Below the pieces are notes generated by a model that was not told the DNA's origin, made no database searches, and saw nothing but the letters and a program-made list of their open reading frames with translations. A stretch of 64,000 nt of DNA from CAZMVY01 sp964617875 (GTDB lineage Bacteria; Planctomycetota; Phycisphaerae; UBA1845; PWPN01): NCBI GenBank assembly GCA_964617875.1, contig CAZUAI010000003.1, positions 1 to 64,000 of the forward strand, given 5' to 3'. A program made the position numbers and the translations under genes. How positions within the stretch are numbered: position 1 is the stretch's first letter; each line of letters starts with the position of its first letter. Shown piece after piece: positions 54,106-63,836 of this stretch.

Positions 54106-55314
54106 TCACGTCGTGTAGTCGGCGTTGATCGCGACGTACTCGCGCGAGAGGTCGCACGTCAGCACGCGATCGTCGCACCGGCCGGCGGCGAGGTCCACCG
54201 CGATCGACACGTGCGGCGCCTTCATCAGCCGCGACACCTTCGCCAGCGACACGTCGCGGACCGGCTCGCCGCGGCGGAAGACGCACACCGGGCCGATGTG
54301 TACCCGGACGCGCCGCTCCTCAAACCGCGCGGTCGTCGTGCCGAGAGCCTGGACGATGCGGCCCCAGTTCGGGTCGCCGCCGTGGATCGCCGTCTTGACG
54401 AGCGGGCTGACGGCAATCGTGCGTGCGACGTGGTGCGCGTCGGCCGGCGTCTTCGCACCGCGGACGGCCACCTCGACGACCCGCGTCGCCCCCTCGCCGT
54501 CGGCCGCGATCTGGTACGCCAGCGACGCCGCCACCTCGAAGAGCGCGGCGGCGAACGACCTGCCCGCCGCGGACATCGCCGAGCGGATCGCCGCGTTGCC
54601 CGCCAGGCCGCTGGCGAGCAGCACGACCGTGTCACTGGTGGACTGGCACTCGTCCACGGTCACGCGATTGAACGTCCACTCGACCGCCGGGCGCAGCAGC
54701 TGCCGCAGCACCGACGGCGGCACGTTTGCATCGGTCGTGAGGTAGGCGAGCATCGTCGCCATGTTCGGGGCGATCATGCCGCTGCCCTTGCAGCAGCCGG
54801 CGATTGTGGCCCGGGCGCGTCCCAGCCGGAACCGCGTGCACGCCTGCTTCGGCCGCAAGTCGGTCGTCATGATCGCCCGGGCAAACGCCGTGCCGGCCCG
54901 GGCGCTCGTCGAAAGCGCGCCGGCCGCCTGGATGATGCCGGCCGCCAGCTTGTCCATCGGCAGAAACCGCCCGATTACGCCCGTGCTGGACGGCAGCACG
55001 TGCTCTGGCCGCACCCCAAGCCGTCCGGCCACGAGCCGGCACAATTCGCGAGCATCGCGGATGCCGCGGGCGCCCGTGGCCACATTCGAACAGCCGCTGT
55101 TCACGACCACGGCCTGAAGCCGACCGCCGCGAACGTGTTCGCGCCCGACAATGATCGGCGCCCCGCAGAAACGGTTCGACGTAAACATGGCCGCCGCCGA
55201 ACAGGGACGTGCGGCCACGAGCAGCCCGACATCGAGCGCGCCGTCGGCCTTGATGCCGGCCGCGGCAACGCCGCACGAAAAGCCTTTCGGCGCAGTAATT
55301 GTCTTATTGAGCAT
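54106..55314 (-). CDS. argJ: Bifunctional ornithine acetyltransferase/N-acetylglutamate synthase (ArgJ)
   Basis: ArgJ transfers the acetyl group from N-acetylornithine to glutamate in the cyclic arginine pathway; bifunctional forms can also use acetyl-CoA. It has 402 residues. The N-terminal half has 'KGFSCGVAAAGIKADGALDV', 'AAMFTSNRFCGAPIIVGREH', 'AVVVNSGCSNVATGARG' and 'SSTGVIGRFLPMDKL'. The autoproteolytic site is 'KGSGMIAPNMATMLAYLTTD', with Thr187 as the nucleophile that becomes the N-terminus of the beta chain. 'DPNWGRIVQALG' and 'SREYVAINADYTT' complete the family pattern. Whether it is mono- or bifunctional cannot be read off. The start ATG is at 55314. No other arg gene is adjacent. 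Confidence 0.93.
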   Translation of the reverse strand: MLNKTITAPKGFSCGVAAAGIKADGALDVGLLVAARPCSAAAMFTSNRFCGAPIIVGREHVRGGRLQAVVVNSGCSNVATGARGIRDARELCRLVAGRLGVRPEHVLPSSTGVIGRFLPMDKLAAGIIQAAGALSTSARAGTAFARAIMTTDLRPKQACTRFRLGRARATIAGCCKGSGMIAPNMATMLAYLTTDANVPPSVLRQLLRPAVEWTFNRVTVDECQSTSDTVVLLASGLAGNAAIRSAMSAAGRSFAAALFEVAASLAYQIAADGEGATRVVEVAVRGAKTPADAHHVARTIAVSPLVKTAIHGGDPNWGRIVQALGTTTARFEERRVRVHIGPVCVFRRGEPVRDVSLAKVSRLMKAPHVSIAVDLAAGRCDDRVLTCDLSREYVAINADYTT

Positions 55315-55722
55315 GTGTGCAGGTTCCCACCGGAGTTCTATCGTCCGCCCGGGTCACCGCGCATCGTAGCCCGCCATGATTCGTCATGCAACCGGGCAAC
55401 AGGCGCATGGCCGTATGTGCGAAAGCGGTCAGGAACCCTTGCCGGACAGGCAGAACACCGTGCTCATGGGAAGTGGACGCCCTGACGCGTTCAGCCCAGG
55501 GCAAGAAAGGTTCCTGCCCCCCTCCTGCGCGCAGGAACGGCCATGCACCCACGGACAACAGCCGGAATGCGTCGGAACCACGGTTGCCCGTCGCTCGGGG
55601 ACGGCACCGGCGTCCGATTGTCTCACAGTTGCCGTCCCCAACACAGATCGGGGAATACCGCACGGCCCGGCCGTTCATGCACCGTGCCCTGCCTGTCCGC
55701 CGAGGGAATACGGCGACCGGCT
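55315..55722. other. Intergenic region with inverted repeat, upstream of argJ
   Basis: No gene is supported in these 408 bases. GTTCCTGC (55510-55517) and GCAGGAAC (55531-55538) form an 8-bp inverted repeat; GGAACC and TTCC variants recur nearby (around 55430 and 55580). The argJ promoter should lie in the right-hand part of the stretch near 55315-55400. Confidence 0.4.
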
Positions 55723-57867
55723 TCAGCCTGGGGGGCATAGCGGCGGATTGTTGGGGCCATTGAAACAGCGCTGGTAGATGAGCAGGTCGGCGAGGTCGAT
55801 ATCCTCGTCGTGGTCAAGGTCGGCCATTTCGCAATCCGGTGCCTGGGGCAATTCGTTGGGCCCGCTGAAGCACCCTTGAAAAAAGGTAAAATCCGCGAGG
55901 TCAACGTCGCCGTCGCTGTCGAAATCGGCTGGAACCTCGTCGTCCGATTCGGTCGCGACGACGTCTTTGCCCACATGGCCCGGGGCGCTGCACCGGATCG
56001 TCGCCTGGCCGTTCAGCCGATCGGAGTCGTGCGCGGCGGCCAGCGTGACGGTTTGCCACACGTCCCAGTTCGCCGCCTTGAATTGGAGACTGGCGCCGGA
56101 CTGCACGCTGATGTCCGGGTCGCCCGAAATCCGGGCGGTTGTCACGATCACCGTGCCTTGCGGGGCGCCGCTCAGTTTCACCCCGAACGCGGCCGTGCCG
56201 CGTTCGGGCACGGTGAGGACATCCACGCTCGTCACCACGGCGGGGCCGGTCACAATCTCGACGTTCCGAAGGGCGATCACCGAGACGTTGCCCGAGGTGG
56301 AATAGGCGATGGTCTCGATGGCGTGGGGGCCGACCGCCAGCGTGTCCGTGGTGAAGGTGTAGGGCTCGCTGTCTTCATCGAAGGCACCGTCGCTCGCGGA
56401 TGCAGGGATCCAGTCGCCCCCGTCCACGCGGTACAGGACGCTGGAGATCCTGTTGATGGTCACGTCGGCGCGGGTGGGAGAGTCATAGGGCACGTCCACG
56501 GCCGAACCGGTGAACGTAAGCCGGCGCTGTACGGTCGGCGACGGATACGCGTTCAGCGTGTTGCTGACGACGTTGTCGATGGTGTCGGGCTTGCCGTCGC
56601 CGTCGCTGTCCCGCCAGCCGATCTGGTCGCTCGTGTACGGACATACAGCGTCTTGGATGCGGCGCATCACGCACGGCACGCTGGCCGGGTTGCCGTTCTC
56701 GCAGTTGCCGTTGTAAACGCCGAGGTAACCGTAGTAGCCGAAGTCGCAGCAGGCGTAGCCGGGGTCGCAGTACTCGTCGCCGGCGAGGAAGGTGTGTCCG
56801 GTCTCGTGACGGATGACCTCGTGCATGCGCGAGATGCCGTAGCCGTCGTTGTCATAACACATCACCGAGTAGGGGCCGCCCAGCCAGGCCCAGGCGAAGT
56901 ACTGCCCGTCGGCGAACTTGCCGTCGGGGTCGTTGAGGCTGTCGGCGACGATGATGGCGAAGCACCAGTCCGTGTGGAAGGTATTGCGCAGGCTGTTGAC
57001 GTAGGCACGACCGCGGGTGAACGCATCGCCGCTGGTGTAGCCCATGTTGGCGAAGATGTCGCCGACCCAGATGCTCTCGTCGCTCCAGCCGCTGCGGTTG
57101 ATCGGTTCGTACTGGGTCGGAACGCCGAACCGCTGGTCGTAGTAGAAGGTCAGGTTGGCCGTGGCGCCGCCCTTCGTCGCCCACCAGTTCATGCCCGCGA
57201 CGATCGCGTTGAAGACCTGGGTCTGTCGCTCGGGGCTCCAGTTCTCGGTTCCGCCGTCGGACTCGGGCAGAATGACGCCAACGGCGATCCTGCCGACCAT
57301 GAACTCGCTCGTCTGGACGGTCGTCGGTGCGGCGGCGAAGCCGATGCGGGCCGTGCCGGGGTCCGGCGAGGGCGGGACGAGGGCGTCGCCGATGAGGGGG
57401 CTCCCGCCTGGGGGAGTCGTGAGCAAGCGGATGGCGTGCAGGTGGTTCCAGGCGCTGACGGCGCCGACGAGATCGGGGTCGGCCGCCCAGGCGTCAACGG
57501 GCACGGCGTCACGGCGCATCGAGGCGATGCGGTGGATGGCGCGGATGCGGCCCTCGGACGCCGCGGGGACGCGGGCGATGATCGCTCGCGGGGAGAGCAC
57601 ATGCACGGCGTGTCCGCCGGCGGCTTCAATGGCGGCAACGGCGGCCTCGGCGTCGGAGTATCGGCGGCTGTTCAGCGTGATCAATGCCTGATCCGGCTGA
57701 GCGGCGAAGGCCGGCGGCTTTCCGAGGGGGCCGGCGGCACGAACGGGAAGGCACAGGCATGTGAGACCGATGATGCCGGCGAAGCACGCTCGGACTGCCG
57801 ACGTGGCCCCCGCTTTCGCGAGGGGCGAGCCTGCCCCACCATGTGCCGCCGGATCACCGAGAGACAT
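55723..57867 (-). CDS. Secreted metallopeptidase-like protein with C-terminal dockerin-like repeat
   Basis: A 714-residue exported protein. The signal peptide is 'FAGIIGLTCLCLPVRAAG'. A zincin motif HETGH lies at 354-358 in 'EVIRHETGHTFLAGDEY', with Asp364/Glu365 as likely third-ligand region. A Cys-rich segment follows ('CDPGYACCDFGYYG'). Residues about 430-640 are beta-sandwich modules with an Asp-rich calcium-like strand ('DSDGDGKPDTIDNV') and a Calx-beta-like or Big-type region. The last 65 residues hold two EF-hand-like repeats, 'DFDSDGDVDLADFTFF' and 'DLDHDEDIDLADLLIY', the dockerin type I-like tail common on secreted Phycisphaerae proteins. The role is probably extracellular proteolysis or attachment. 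It diverges from the gene at 58061. Confidence 0.82.
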   Translation of the reverse strand: MSLGDPAAHGGAGSPLAKAGATSAVRACFAGIIGLTCLCLPVRAAGPLGKPPAFAAQPDQALITLNSRRYSDAEAAVAAIEAAGGHAVHVLSPRAIIARVPAASEGRIRAIHRIASMRRDAVPVDAWAADPDLVGAVSAWNHLHAIRLLTTPPGGSPLIGDALVPPSPDPGTARIGFAAAPTTVQTSEFMVGRIAVGVILPESDGGTENWSPERQTQVFNAIVAGMNWWATKGGATANLTFYYDQRFGVPTQYEPINRSGWSDESIWVGDIFANMGYTSGDAFTRGRAYVNSLRNTFHTDWCFAIIVADSLNDPDGKFADGQYFAWAWLGGPYSVMCYDNDGYGISRMHEVIRHETGHTFLAGDEYCDPGYACCDFGYYGYLGVYNGNCENGNPASVPCVMRRIQDAVCPYTSDQIGWRDSDGDGKPDTIDNVVSNTLNAYPSPTVQRRLTFTGSAVDVPYDSPTRADVTINRISSVLYRVDGGDWIPASASDGAFDEDSEPYTFTTDTLAVGPHAIETIAYSTSGNVSVIALRNVEIVTGPAVVTSVDVLTVPERGTAAFGVKLSGAPQGTVIVTTARISGDPDISVQSGASLQFKAANWDVWQTVTLAAAHDSDRLNGQATIRCSAPGHVGKDVVATESDDEVPADFDSDGDVDLADFTFFQGCFSGPNELPQAPDCEMADLDHDEDIDLADLLIYQRCFNGPNNPPLCPPG

Positions 57868-59213
57868 TCGGACCCATCTTTCTTGTTACAAGCTGATCAT
57901 AGCCTGCCTGGCGCCGGAGAGGCAAGCTCGAAATTGCAGACACGGGGCCCGTTTGGGCAACTTATCGGAACACGGGTAGGATTTCCGTCGTGAATGACGA
58001 CTCCGACACTCTTTGTCATGATGATGCGGCGAGGACGGCCGTGCCACGGAGGATTCGCCAATGAACAGCAGGAGTCTTCGGTTCGGGAGGCCGTACGTTG
58101 TGGCCATCTTGATGCTTGTACCGGTGCGGTCGGCCGTCGGACAGAGCCGGCCGGCCACACGGTCGGCCGCGGACCGGGAGGCGGTGGATCGTGTCGTCGA
58201 GCGGGCGCAGGGGTTTCTGAAAGGCCTCGCGTCAAAGATGGACGTCGCGCGGCTCCGGTCGGAACACCGGATGAAGGGAAAGAAGTTCTACGTCGAATAC
58301 CTGAGCGGCTGGTGGAGCATCTGCCAGGTCAGCACGGAGGAAGACCGGCGGTCGATTCGGGAGCTGCTCGCGCCGATCGTCGCGCGAAACGATGGCGCGG
58401 CCTACCACAATCTGGCCGATTCCACGGACGACGAGTTCAAGCAGGATGCCATCTCGTACCTGAATGCCTGCGTCCTGTTGAGGGAGCTGGGATTCGACAC
58501 GACGGCATATCTCCGCGAGATCGACCGCGTCAGGGACAGAATGCTCTCGCCGAAGCACCTGAAGTCGCGGGGCATCGACAACACGATGGGGATCGTCTAC
58601 CGCCTGCGACAACTCGGCCGGCCGGGAGGGCCGGGCTTCTGCGAGCTGTGGCAGCGCCCGGGCTGCGTGACGCGTCTGCACCCGGACCTGACACAGCTCG
58701 ACCTCGACAATCCGTTTCAGCGGACCTACGTCTACGACATGACGCACGAGATCTTCTATCTCACGGAGTTCGGGAACACGCCCATGCAGTGCGTTTCCGC
58801 GAAGGACCTCGAGTACATCCGCCGCATGCACGAGGCCCTGATCCCGATCTTCGTGGAGAAGCGGAACGCCGATGCCGTCGCCGAACTGGTCATGGACCTC
58901 AATTACCTGCACAGAACCGACCTGCCCGTGTACGCGGAGGGACGCCGGTTCCTCCTCGGTCATCAGAACGAGGACGGATCGTGGGGCGACCGCGCGATTA
59001 TCGACGGAATCACGAAGTACAGCCTTCGGGCGAACCCCAAGTACCTGGTCGATGTGGGCCAGTACCTGCACACCACGAGCGTGGCGCTGGAAGCGCTGTG
59101 TTATCCGTATTACCCGCCGCGGTCTTCGGCCGCTTCGCAAGCGACGACGCGGTCGTGCGGGGAGGCGGCCGGGAGGAATCCCGGCACTCGTCCATCCGCA
59201 TCGCAGCGGGTTC

Positions 59214-59789
<576 letters not shown>

Positions 59790-59830
59790 GCGATGGCGTC
59801 CTCCGTAACGAGGTGCGGCCGGGCCATGGC

Positions 59831-60049
59831 CTACCAGCAGTAGGGGCACGGGTCGTAGAACCATCCGCCGCCGCAGCCGAAGCACCAGTCGTCATCGTCG
59901 TCGTCATGACGATCCTGACCGATCACGATGACACCCGGGATGTCGATGTAAAACTGGCCGTCGTTGCAACTCCCCGAAATCTGCGGCAGCACGCCCGCAG
60001 ACACGACCAACGCAATCCGAATCCAGTAGCGCATCCATCGTGCAAGCAT
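59831..60049 (-). CDS. Small secreted Cys/Asp-rich protein
   Basis: A 72-residue protein of unknown function. The ATG at 60049 is preceded by AGAGGG, and the product begins with a signal peptide ('MRYWIRIALVVSAGVLPQIS') ending near 'SGSC', which is only a weak lipobox. The mature part 'NDGQFYIDIPGVIVIGQD' is followed by a run of Asp ('RHDDDDDDW') and a Cys/Gly/aromatic tail 'CFGCGGGWFYDPCPYCW'. Five cysteines plus the Asp cluster suggest metal binding or disulfide bonding outside the cell. It lies between the PilT-like gene and trpG on the same strand. The strong ribosome-binding site and signal argue that it is real. Confidence 0.62.
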   Translation of the reverse strand: MLARWMRYWIRIALVVSAGVLPQISGSCNDGQFYIDIPGVIVIGQDRHDDDDDDWCFGCGGGWFYDPCPYCW

Positions 60050-60151
60050 GGCAATCCCTCTCAAATCAGGGCAGCGGACATCCGCTGCGGCATTCTATCA
60101 GACACGCGATCCGGCCAGGAGGTTGGCTGCGACAGCCGCTGCATTTCTCGT

Positions 60152-60175
60152 TTTCCCGCTTTCCCGCTTTCCCGC
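60152..60175. repeat. Three tandem copies of TTTCCCGC
   Basis: TTTCCCGC is repeated perfectly at 60152-60159, 60160-60167 and 60168-60175, preceded by TTTCTCG. It lies downstream of the PilT-like gene. Related tracts appear around 95-140, 1485-1525, 20220-20240 and 24605-24650. Confidence 0.75.
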
Positions 60176-60213
60176 TGCTGCCGGTTCGAGCGCCGCATCG
60201 TGCGACGCCGGGG

Positions 60214-61461
60214 TCACTTCATATCGATGCCCTTCAGCCGTGCTTTGAGCTTCTCGGCCTTGTCGCCGGCGTTGTCCAGCGCGACATCGTACTTGATCCA
60301 TTCCTCGGTCACGAGTTTGTAGAGGGAATCGACATACGTGACGCAGCCGATTTCCTTCATCGCCGGTTTGTCCATCTCGGCGACGGCCTCGGGGTATCGC
60401 ATTTCCCGGATGTAGCGCCGTGTGAGCGGATTGGGCATGAAGATCTCATACGCGGGCACCACGTCGATCCCCGGCTTGATGCACGGCAGGAGCCGCTGGT
60501 TGATGATCGCCGACATGTTATCGGCCAGCGTACCGAGAATCCGCTGCTGCTCGCTCGTATCGTAGTAGGCCAGGATGCGGTCGAACGCCTGGCCGACGCC
60601 TTCGCAGTGCAGCGTGCCATAGATGAGGTGGCCGGCCTGCGCGGTCTTGAGGGCCGCTTCGAGGGAGGCGCGGTCGCGCATCTCGCCGGCGAGCCCGGCG
60701 TCGGGGTCCATGCGGACGAGGTTGCGCAGGGCGATGTCCTCGGTGGGGATGCCGTCCTCGCCGATCTCGATCTGGACGATGATGGACTTCTTGGGCAGGT
60801 AGACGTACTCGATCGGATCCTCGATCGTACAGATCTTCAACTGGAAGTTGCGGTTCAGGTGATCGAGCATCGCGGCGATCGAGGTCGTCTTGCCGCTGCC
60901 GGTGCTGCCCGACATGATGACGAAGCCGTGCTCGCCCTCGGCGATGTTGATGTAGTTTTGCGGGAGGTTGTACGCGGAGAAGTCCTTGATCTGCTCGAAT
61001 CGCCGGAAGGAGATGCTGCGGCCGTTGAAGCACTGGACCATGTTGACGCGGAAGCGCACGGTGTCGACATGGTAGGACATGTCGATACAGTGGTCGCGTT
61101 CGAACCGCTTGCGCTGGTTCTCGTTCATGATCGCGTTGGACAGAAGGACGATGTCCTCCTGCGTCAACTTGGGGTACTTGAGGCTGCGGATGACTCGCTC
61201 GACGCGGAAGTCGGGCGGACGGCCGGGGTTGATGTGCAGGTCGGTCGCCTTGGGGCTCTTGGCGCCCTTGCCGGATTCGGCATCCTGCTGCCACTGGGCC
61301 ATCATGCGAAGCAGGGTCTCCATCACGTGGCGGGCGTTCGATTCCGTGATGGGGTGTTCGAGTCTCAGGGGGCCGCCGGCGCGAGCCGCCGCGTGCGCGG
61401 CGCCGGCATCGGCCCCGCCGCCCCTGTCTTCACCGGGGGTAGGAGTGTTTGCAGTCGTCAT
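60214..61461 (-). CDS. pilT: PilT/GspE-family type IV pilus retraction-like ATPase
   Basis: A 415-residue secretion ATPase closest to PilT/PilU. An N-terminal linker of about 65 Gly/Ala-rich residues precedes 'KATDLHINPGRPPDFRVE', the PilT N-domain signature. Walker A is 'FVIMSGSTGSGKTTSIAAML' (183-199 region). The Asp box is 'KICTIEDPIEYVYLPKK', Walker B-like sequence is 'GEMRDRASLEAALKTAQAG', and the His box is 'HLIYGTLHCEGVGQAFDRIL'. The 'AIRNLIRED' helix of classical PilT reads 'ALRNLVRMDPD' here. The start is ATG 61461, with ATG 61473 as an alternative. No pilin or pilus assembly genes are adjacent, so the motor may serve a system encoded elsewhere. Confidence 0.88.
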   Translation of the reverse strand: MTTANTPTPGEDRGGGADAGAAHAAARAGGPLRLEHPITESNARHVMETLLRMMAQWQQDAESGKGAKSPKATDLHINPGRPPDFRVERVIRSLKYPKLTQEDIVLLSNAIMNENQRKRFERDHCIDMSYHVDTVRFRVNMVQCFNGRSISFRRFEQIKDFSAYNLPQNYINIAEGEHGFVIMSGSTGSGKTTSIAAMLDHLNRNFQLKICTIEDPIEYVYLPKKSIIVQIEIGEDGIPTEDIALRNLVRMDPDAGLAGEMRDRASLEAALKTAQAGHLIYGTLHCEGVGQAFDRILAYYDTSEQQRILGTLADNMSAIINQRLLPCIKPGIDVVPAYEIFMPNPLTRRYIREMRYPEAVAEMDKPAMKEIGCVTYVDSLYKLVTEEWIKYDVALDNAGDKAEKLKARLKGIDMK

Positions 61462-61620
61462 GGCGAATACCATACCACGGCCTGACGGCGATTTCCAGCC
61501 GGGCCGGCCCGTGGGCGCGTCGTTTTCGACGTTGAATCGCTTCGCCCGTCGGGATAGAGTATCCGCGGCCGCGACGGGTGTCGCCGGCGTCAAAAACGGG
61601 CGTTCGGGGAGGTATGCCGC

Positions 61621-62040
61621 ATGCACAGGTGGATTCGCGTCCGGGCGGTCCTGGTTCTGGGAGTCGGCTTGCTTGCGACGGCTGGCTGCAGCCGCAAGAG
61701 CGACCAGCCGGCGCACCGGACGATCGTGGGCGAGGCCGAGACGATCGACGTGGCCAGCGGGCAGGTCTCGATGCGCTGGTACAACGAGAATAAGCAGACG
61801 ACCGTCCGGGTAAGCGGCACGGTGACCGATCAGACGGAGATCCTGATCAACGGCCGCGTGGCGGGCCTGGGCGACATCCAGACGGGCGAGAAGGTAAAGG
61901 TCACCGGGCGGATCGTCAAGGATTCGGGCTCGGCGCAACTGGTGGCGACGCGCATCGAGATCGAGCGCGACCGCCCGGCGGCATCCTCGAGGCCGGCCAC
62001 GGCGGCGCCGAAGCCCGAGCCCGGGGCGCCGGGCTCATGA
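61621..62040 (+). CDS. Small lipoprotein with DUF5666-like domain
   Basis: A 139-residue exported lipoprotein. GGGAGG lies nine bases before the ATG. The signal peptide 'VLVLGVGLLATAGC' ends in a reasonable lipobox with Cys23. The mature part is one OB-like beta domain: 'GEAETIDVASGQVSMRW', 'TTVRVSGTVTDQTEILING', 'GLGDIQTGEKVKVTGRIVKD' and 'AQLVATRIEIERDRP', as in DUF5666-type proteins that may bind small ligands or metals. It has a Pro/Ala-rich tail. It diverges from the PilT-like gene (160 bp) and its stop is one base from the stop of the convergent CPBP protease. The function is not known. Confidence 0.72.
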   Translation: MHRWIRVRAVLVLGVGLLATAGCSRKSDQPAHRTIVGEAETIDVASGQVSMRWYNENKQTTVRVSGTVTDQTEILINGRVAGLGDIQTGEKVKVTGRIVKDSGSAQLVATRIEIERDRPAASSRPATAAPKPEPGAPGS

Positions 62041-62041
62041 T

Positions 62042-62818
62042 TCAGGGGATCCGGTCGGCCGCGTGCATGGCGGCGAGCGTGACGACGAAGATGTCGTAGA
62101 CGGCATGGGCGCCCGCGGCGATGCCGAAGCCCCGGAAGACGAAGATCGCCGTCAGGTAGAGGCCGGCGGCGGTGCGGAAGAGGAACTTCGCGGAGTCGAA
62201 GGGCTCGTTCCCGAACGGGCGGTGGTGGTGCGCGGCGAAGAGGGCCGCGGACGCGAAGAAGATGAACACCATCGTGGCGTTCCTGTTCAGCGAAAACACG
62301 TCGATCAGGATGATGCTCAGCAGCGTGATGGCGATCAGGCGGAAGACAAGTTCCTCGTAGATCCCGGCGCCGATGCTGAGGATGATGTCGTCGACCCAGC
62401 GGGACTCGATGGCGCCCCGCCGTGCCTGCTGGATGAACGAGTTGAAGGCGTAGAGGGGAACGGCCCAGATGATGCTCTCGCCGAGCATGCCGGCCAGCGT
62501 CGGCTTGTCGATCGCCCAGGGGTGCCGGGCGACCAGGTGCCAGCCGAGCAGGATCGCCACCAGCAGCAGGCCCGGGAAGTAGATCCCGCTGGCCCCGAGC
62601 AGCTCGATGAAATGCTCGATGACCTTCCAGGCGACCAGCGCGGGGATGGGGCGACCGGGCTCCGTCGCGTGGCGCCAGAGCATGCCGGCCTCGAACACGA
62701 TCAGCCACGGCAGCAGGAAGACGAGGCAGTGCAGGGGCCGCTGCGTGCGGTGAAAATAGCCGCTTCCCCGCGGACTGAGCACGTCGGAGAAGTTCCACGA
62801 TGATTGACGAGACGCCAT
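62042..62818 (-). CDS. CPBP-family intramembrane protease
   Basis: A 258-residue polytopic membrane protein of the CAAX protease and bacteriocin-processing (Abi/CPBP) family. The catalytic Glu pair and Arg are in 'GAGIYEELVFRLIAIT', the FxxxH motif is 'AALFAAHHHRPFG', and the last motif is 'IAAGAHAVYDIFVVTL' with His and Asn-like position Asp. Six or more hydrophobic segments are visible. The start is ATG 62818, with GTG 62836 as an alternative. Substrates are unknown; roles in protein maturation or self-immunity are known for relatives. It diverges from the endonuclease III-like gene and converges on the lipoprotein gene. Confidence 0.88.
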   Translation of the reverse strand: MASRQSSWNFSDVLSPRGSGYFHRTQRPLHCLVFLLPWLIVFEAGMLWRHATEPGRPIPALVAWKVIEHFIELLGASGIYFPGLLLVAILLGWHLVARHPWAIDKPTLAGMLGESIIWAVPLYAFNSFIQQARRGAIESRWVDDIILSIGAGIYEELVFRLIAITLLSIILIDVFSLNRNATMVFIFFASAALFAAHHHRPFGNEPFDSAKFLFRTAAGLYLTAIFVFRGFGIAAGAHAVYDIFVVTLAAMHAADRIP

Positions 62819-62886
62819 CGGGGCACGATTATGCACGCGGCGGCCGGAGATTCAATCGCGGCCGTACCGACGGAGGCACGGCACAC

Positions 62887-63561
62887 GTGAGCACGCGAAC
62901 CGGCAAGAGGCTGATGGAGTTCTACGACGCCATGCTGCGCCGGTTCGGGCCGCAGCACTGGTGGCCCGGCGAGACACCGCTCGAGGTGGTCGTCGGCGCG
63001 ATCCTGACGCAGAACACGGCGTGGTCGAACGTCGAGCGGGCGATCGCGAACCTGCGGCAGGCGGGCTGCCTGGACTGGGCGAGGCTGCGCGACATCAAGC
63101 CGTCGGCGCTGGCCGAGCTGATCCGGCCGGCGGGTTATTTCAACGTCAAGACGCAGCGCCTCAAGTCGTTCGTGAAGTGGCTGTGGGAGCGGTACGACGG
63201 CGATCTCGACCGCATGTTCGCCACGCGAACGGAGACGCTGCGCGAGGAACTGCTGTCGGTCCGCGGAATCGGGCGGGAGACGGCGGATTCGATCCTCCTC
63301 TACGCCGGCGGCAAGCTGAGCTTCGTCGTCGATGCCTATACGTACCGCATTCTTCGCCGGCACCGGCTGCTCGACGATGACGCGGACTACGAGCAGATCA
63401 AGGAGCTGTTCGAGGCGAACCTCGCCGCCGACGTGCCGCTGTACAACGAATACCACGCGCTGCTGGTCGCCGTCGGCAAGAACCACTGCAAACCGAGGCC
63501 GAAGTGCGCGGGGTGTCCGCTGGAGCGATTCGAGCATGACGTGGAGCCGGCCGAGGGCTGA
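62887..63561 (+). CDS. Endonuclease III-like HhH-GPD DNA glycosylase
   Basis: A 224-residue base-excision repair enzyme of the HhH-GPD superfamily, COG2231-like. The start is GTG 62887 with GGAGG about ten bases upstream; an ATG at 62800 would overlap the divergent CPBP gene. 'LEVVVGAILTQNTAWSNVER' is the N-terminal domain. The helix-hairpin-helix is 'LLSVRGIGRETADSILLYAG', where the lyase Lys of Nth is Glu, and the catalytic Asp is in 'SFVVDAYTYRILRRH'. It is therefore probably a monofunctional glycosylase. The C-terminal cluster region 'HCKPRPKCAGCPLERF' has only three of the usual four cysteines. A zinc-ribbon reading frame continues in the same frame right after its stop. Confidence 0.88.
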   Translation: MSTRTGKRLMEFYDAMLRRFGPQHWWPGETPLEVVVGAILTQNTAWSNVERAIANLRQAGCLDWARLRDIKPSALAELIRPAGYFNVKTQRLKSFVKWLWERYDGDLDRMFATRTETLREELLSVRGIGRETADSILLYAGGKLSFVVDAYTYRILRRHRLLDDDADYEQIKELFEANLAADVPLYNEYHALLVAVGKNHCKPRPKCAGCPLERFEHDVEPAEG

Positions 63562-63684
63562 GCGGAGGACCGCAAACGGTATCCCTCGTGCGGCAAGTGC
63601 GGCTATGCGGTGCGCGGGCTGCCGACATTCGTCTGCCCGGAGTGCGGTTCGGACCTTCGTGAGGTTGGCATCGGGCGGAATTGA
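63562..63684 (+). pseudogene. Start-less zinc-ribbon fragment in frame after the glycosylase stop
   Basis: Directly after the TGA at 63559-63561 the same frame runs on for 40 codons and encodes 'YPSCGKCGYAVRGLPTFVCP' then 'ECGSDLREVGIGRN', ending at TGA 63682-63684. CxxCGYxxRGL...CPECG is a zinc ribbon typical of short planctomycete proteins, usually followed by a transmembrane helix that is absent here. It has no start codon of its own, so it is either a gene remnant or a readthrough extension of the glycosylase. Confidence 0.5.
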
Positions 63685-63836
63685 CACCGCAGACCCGCTC
63701 GTCCAGGCCAAGGACATACTGCCGTGCGTATTGGAAACACCGACAGCGACAGGTAAGGCCACGTCGCTCGCACCGAATCCGACGCGCGGCAACGCGAGTG
63801 CCGTCCCTGCATGTACTTTGGAGCAATCCGCACGAG

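Noticed and set aside
55810..57993. 727-codon plus-strand frame over the metallopeptidase
   Set aside because: Antisense noise; the minus strand has HETGH, a signal peptide and dockerin-like repeats.
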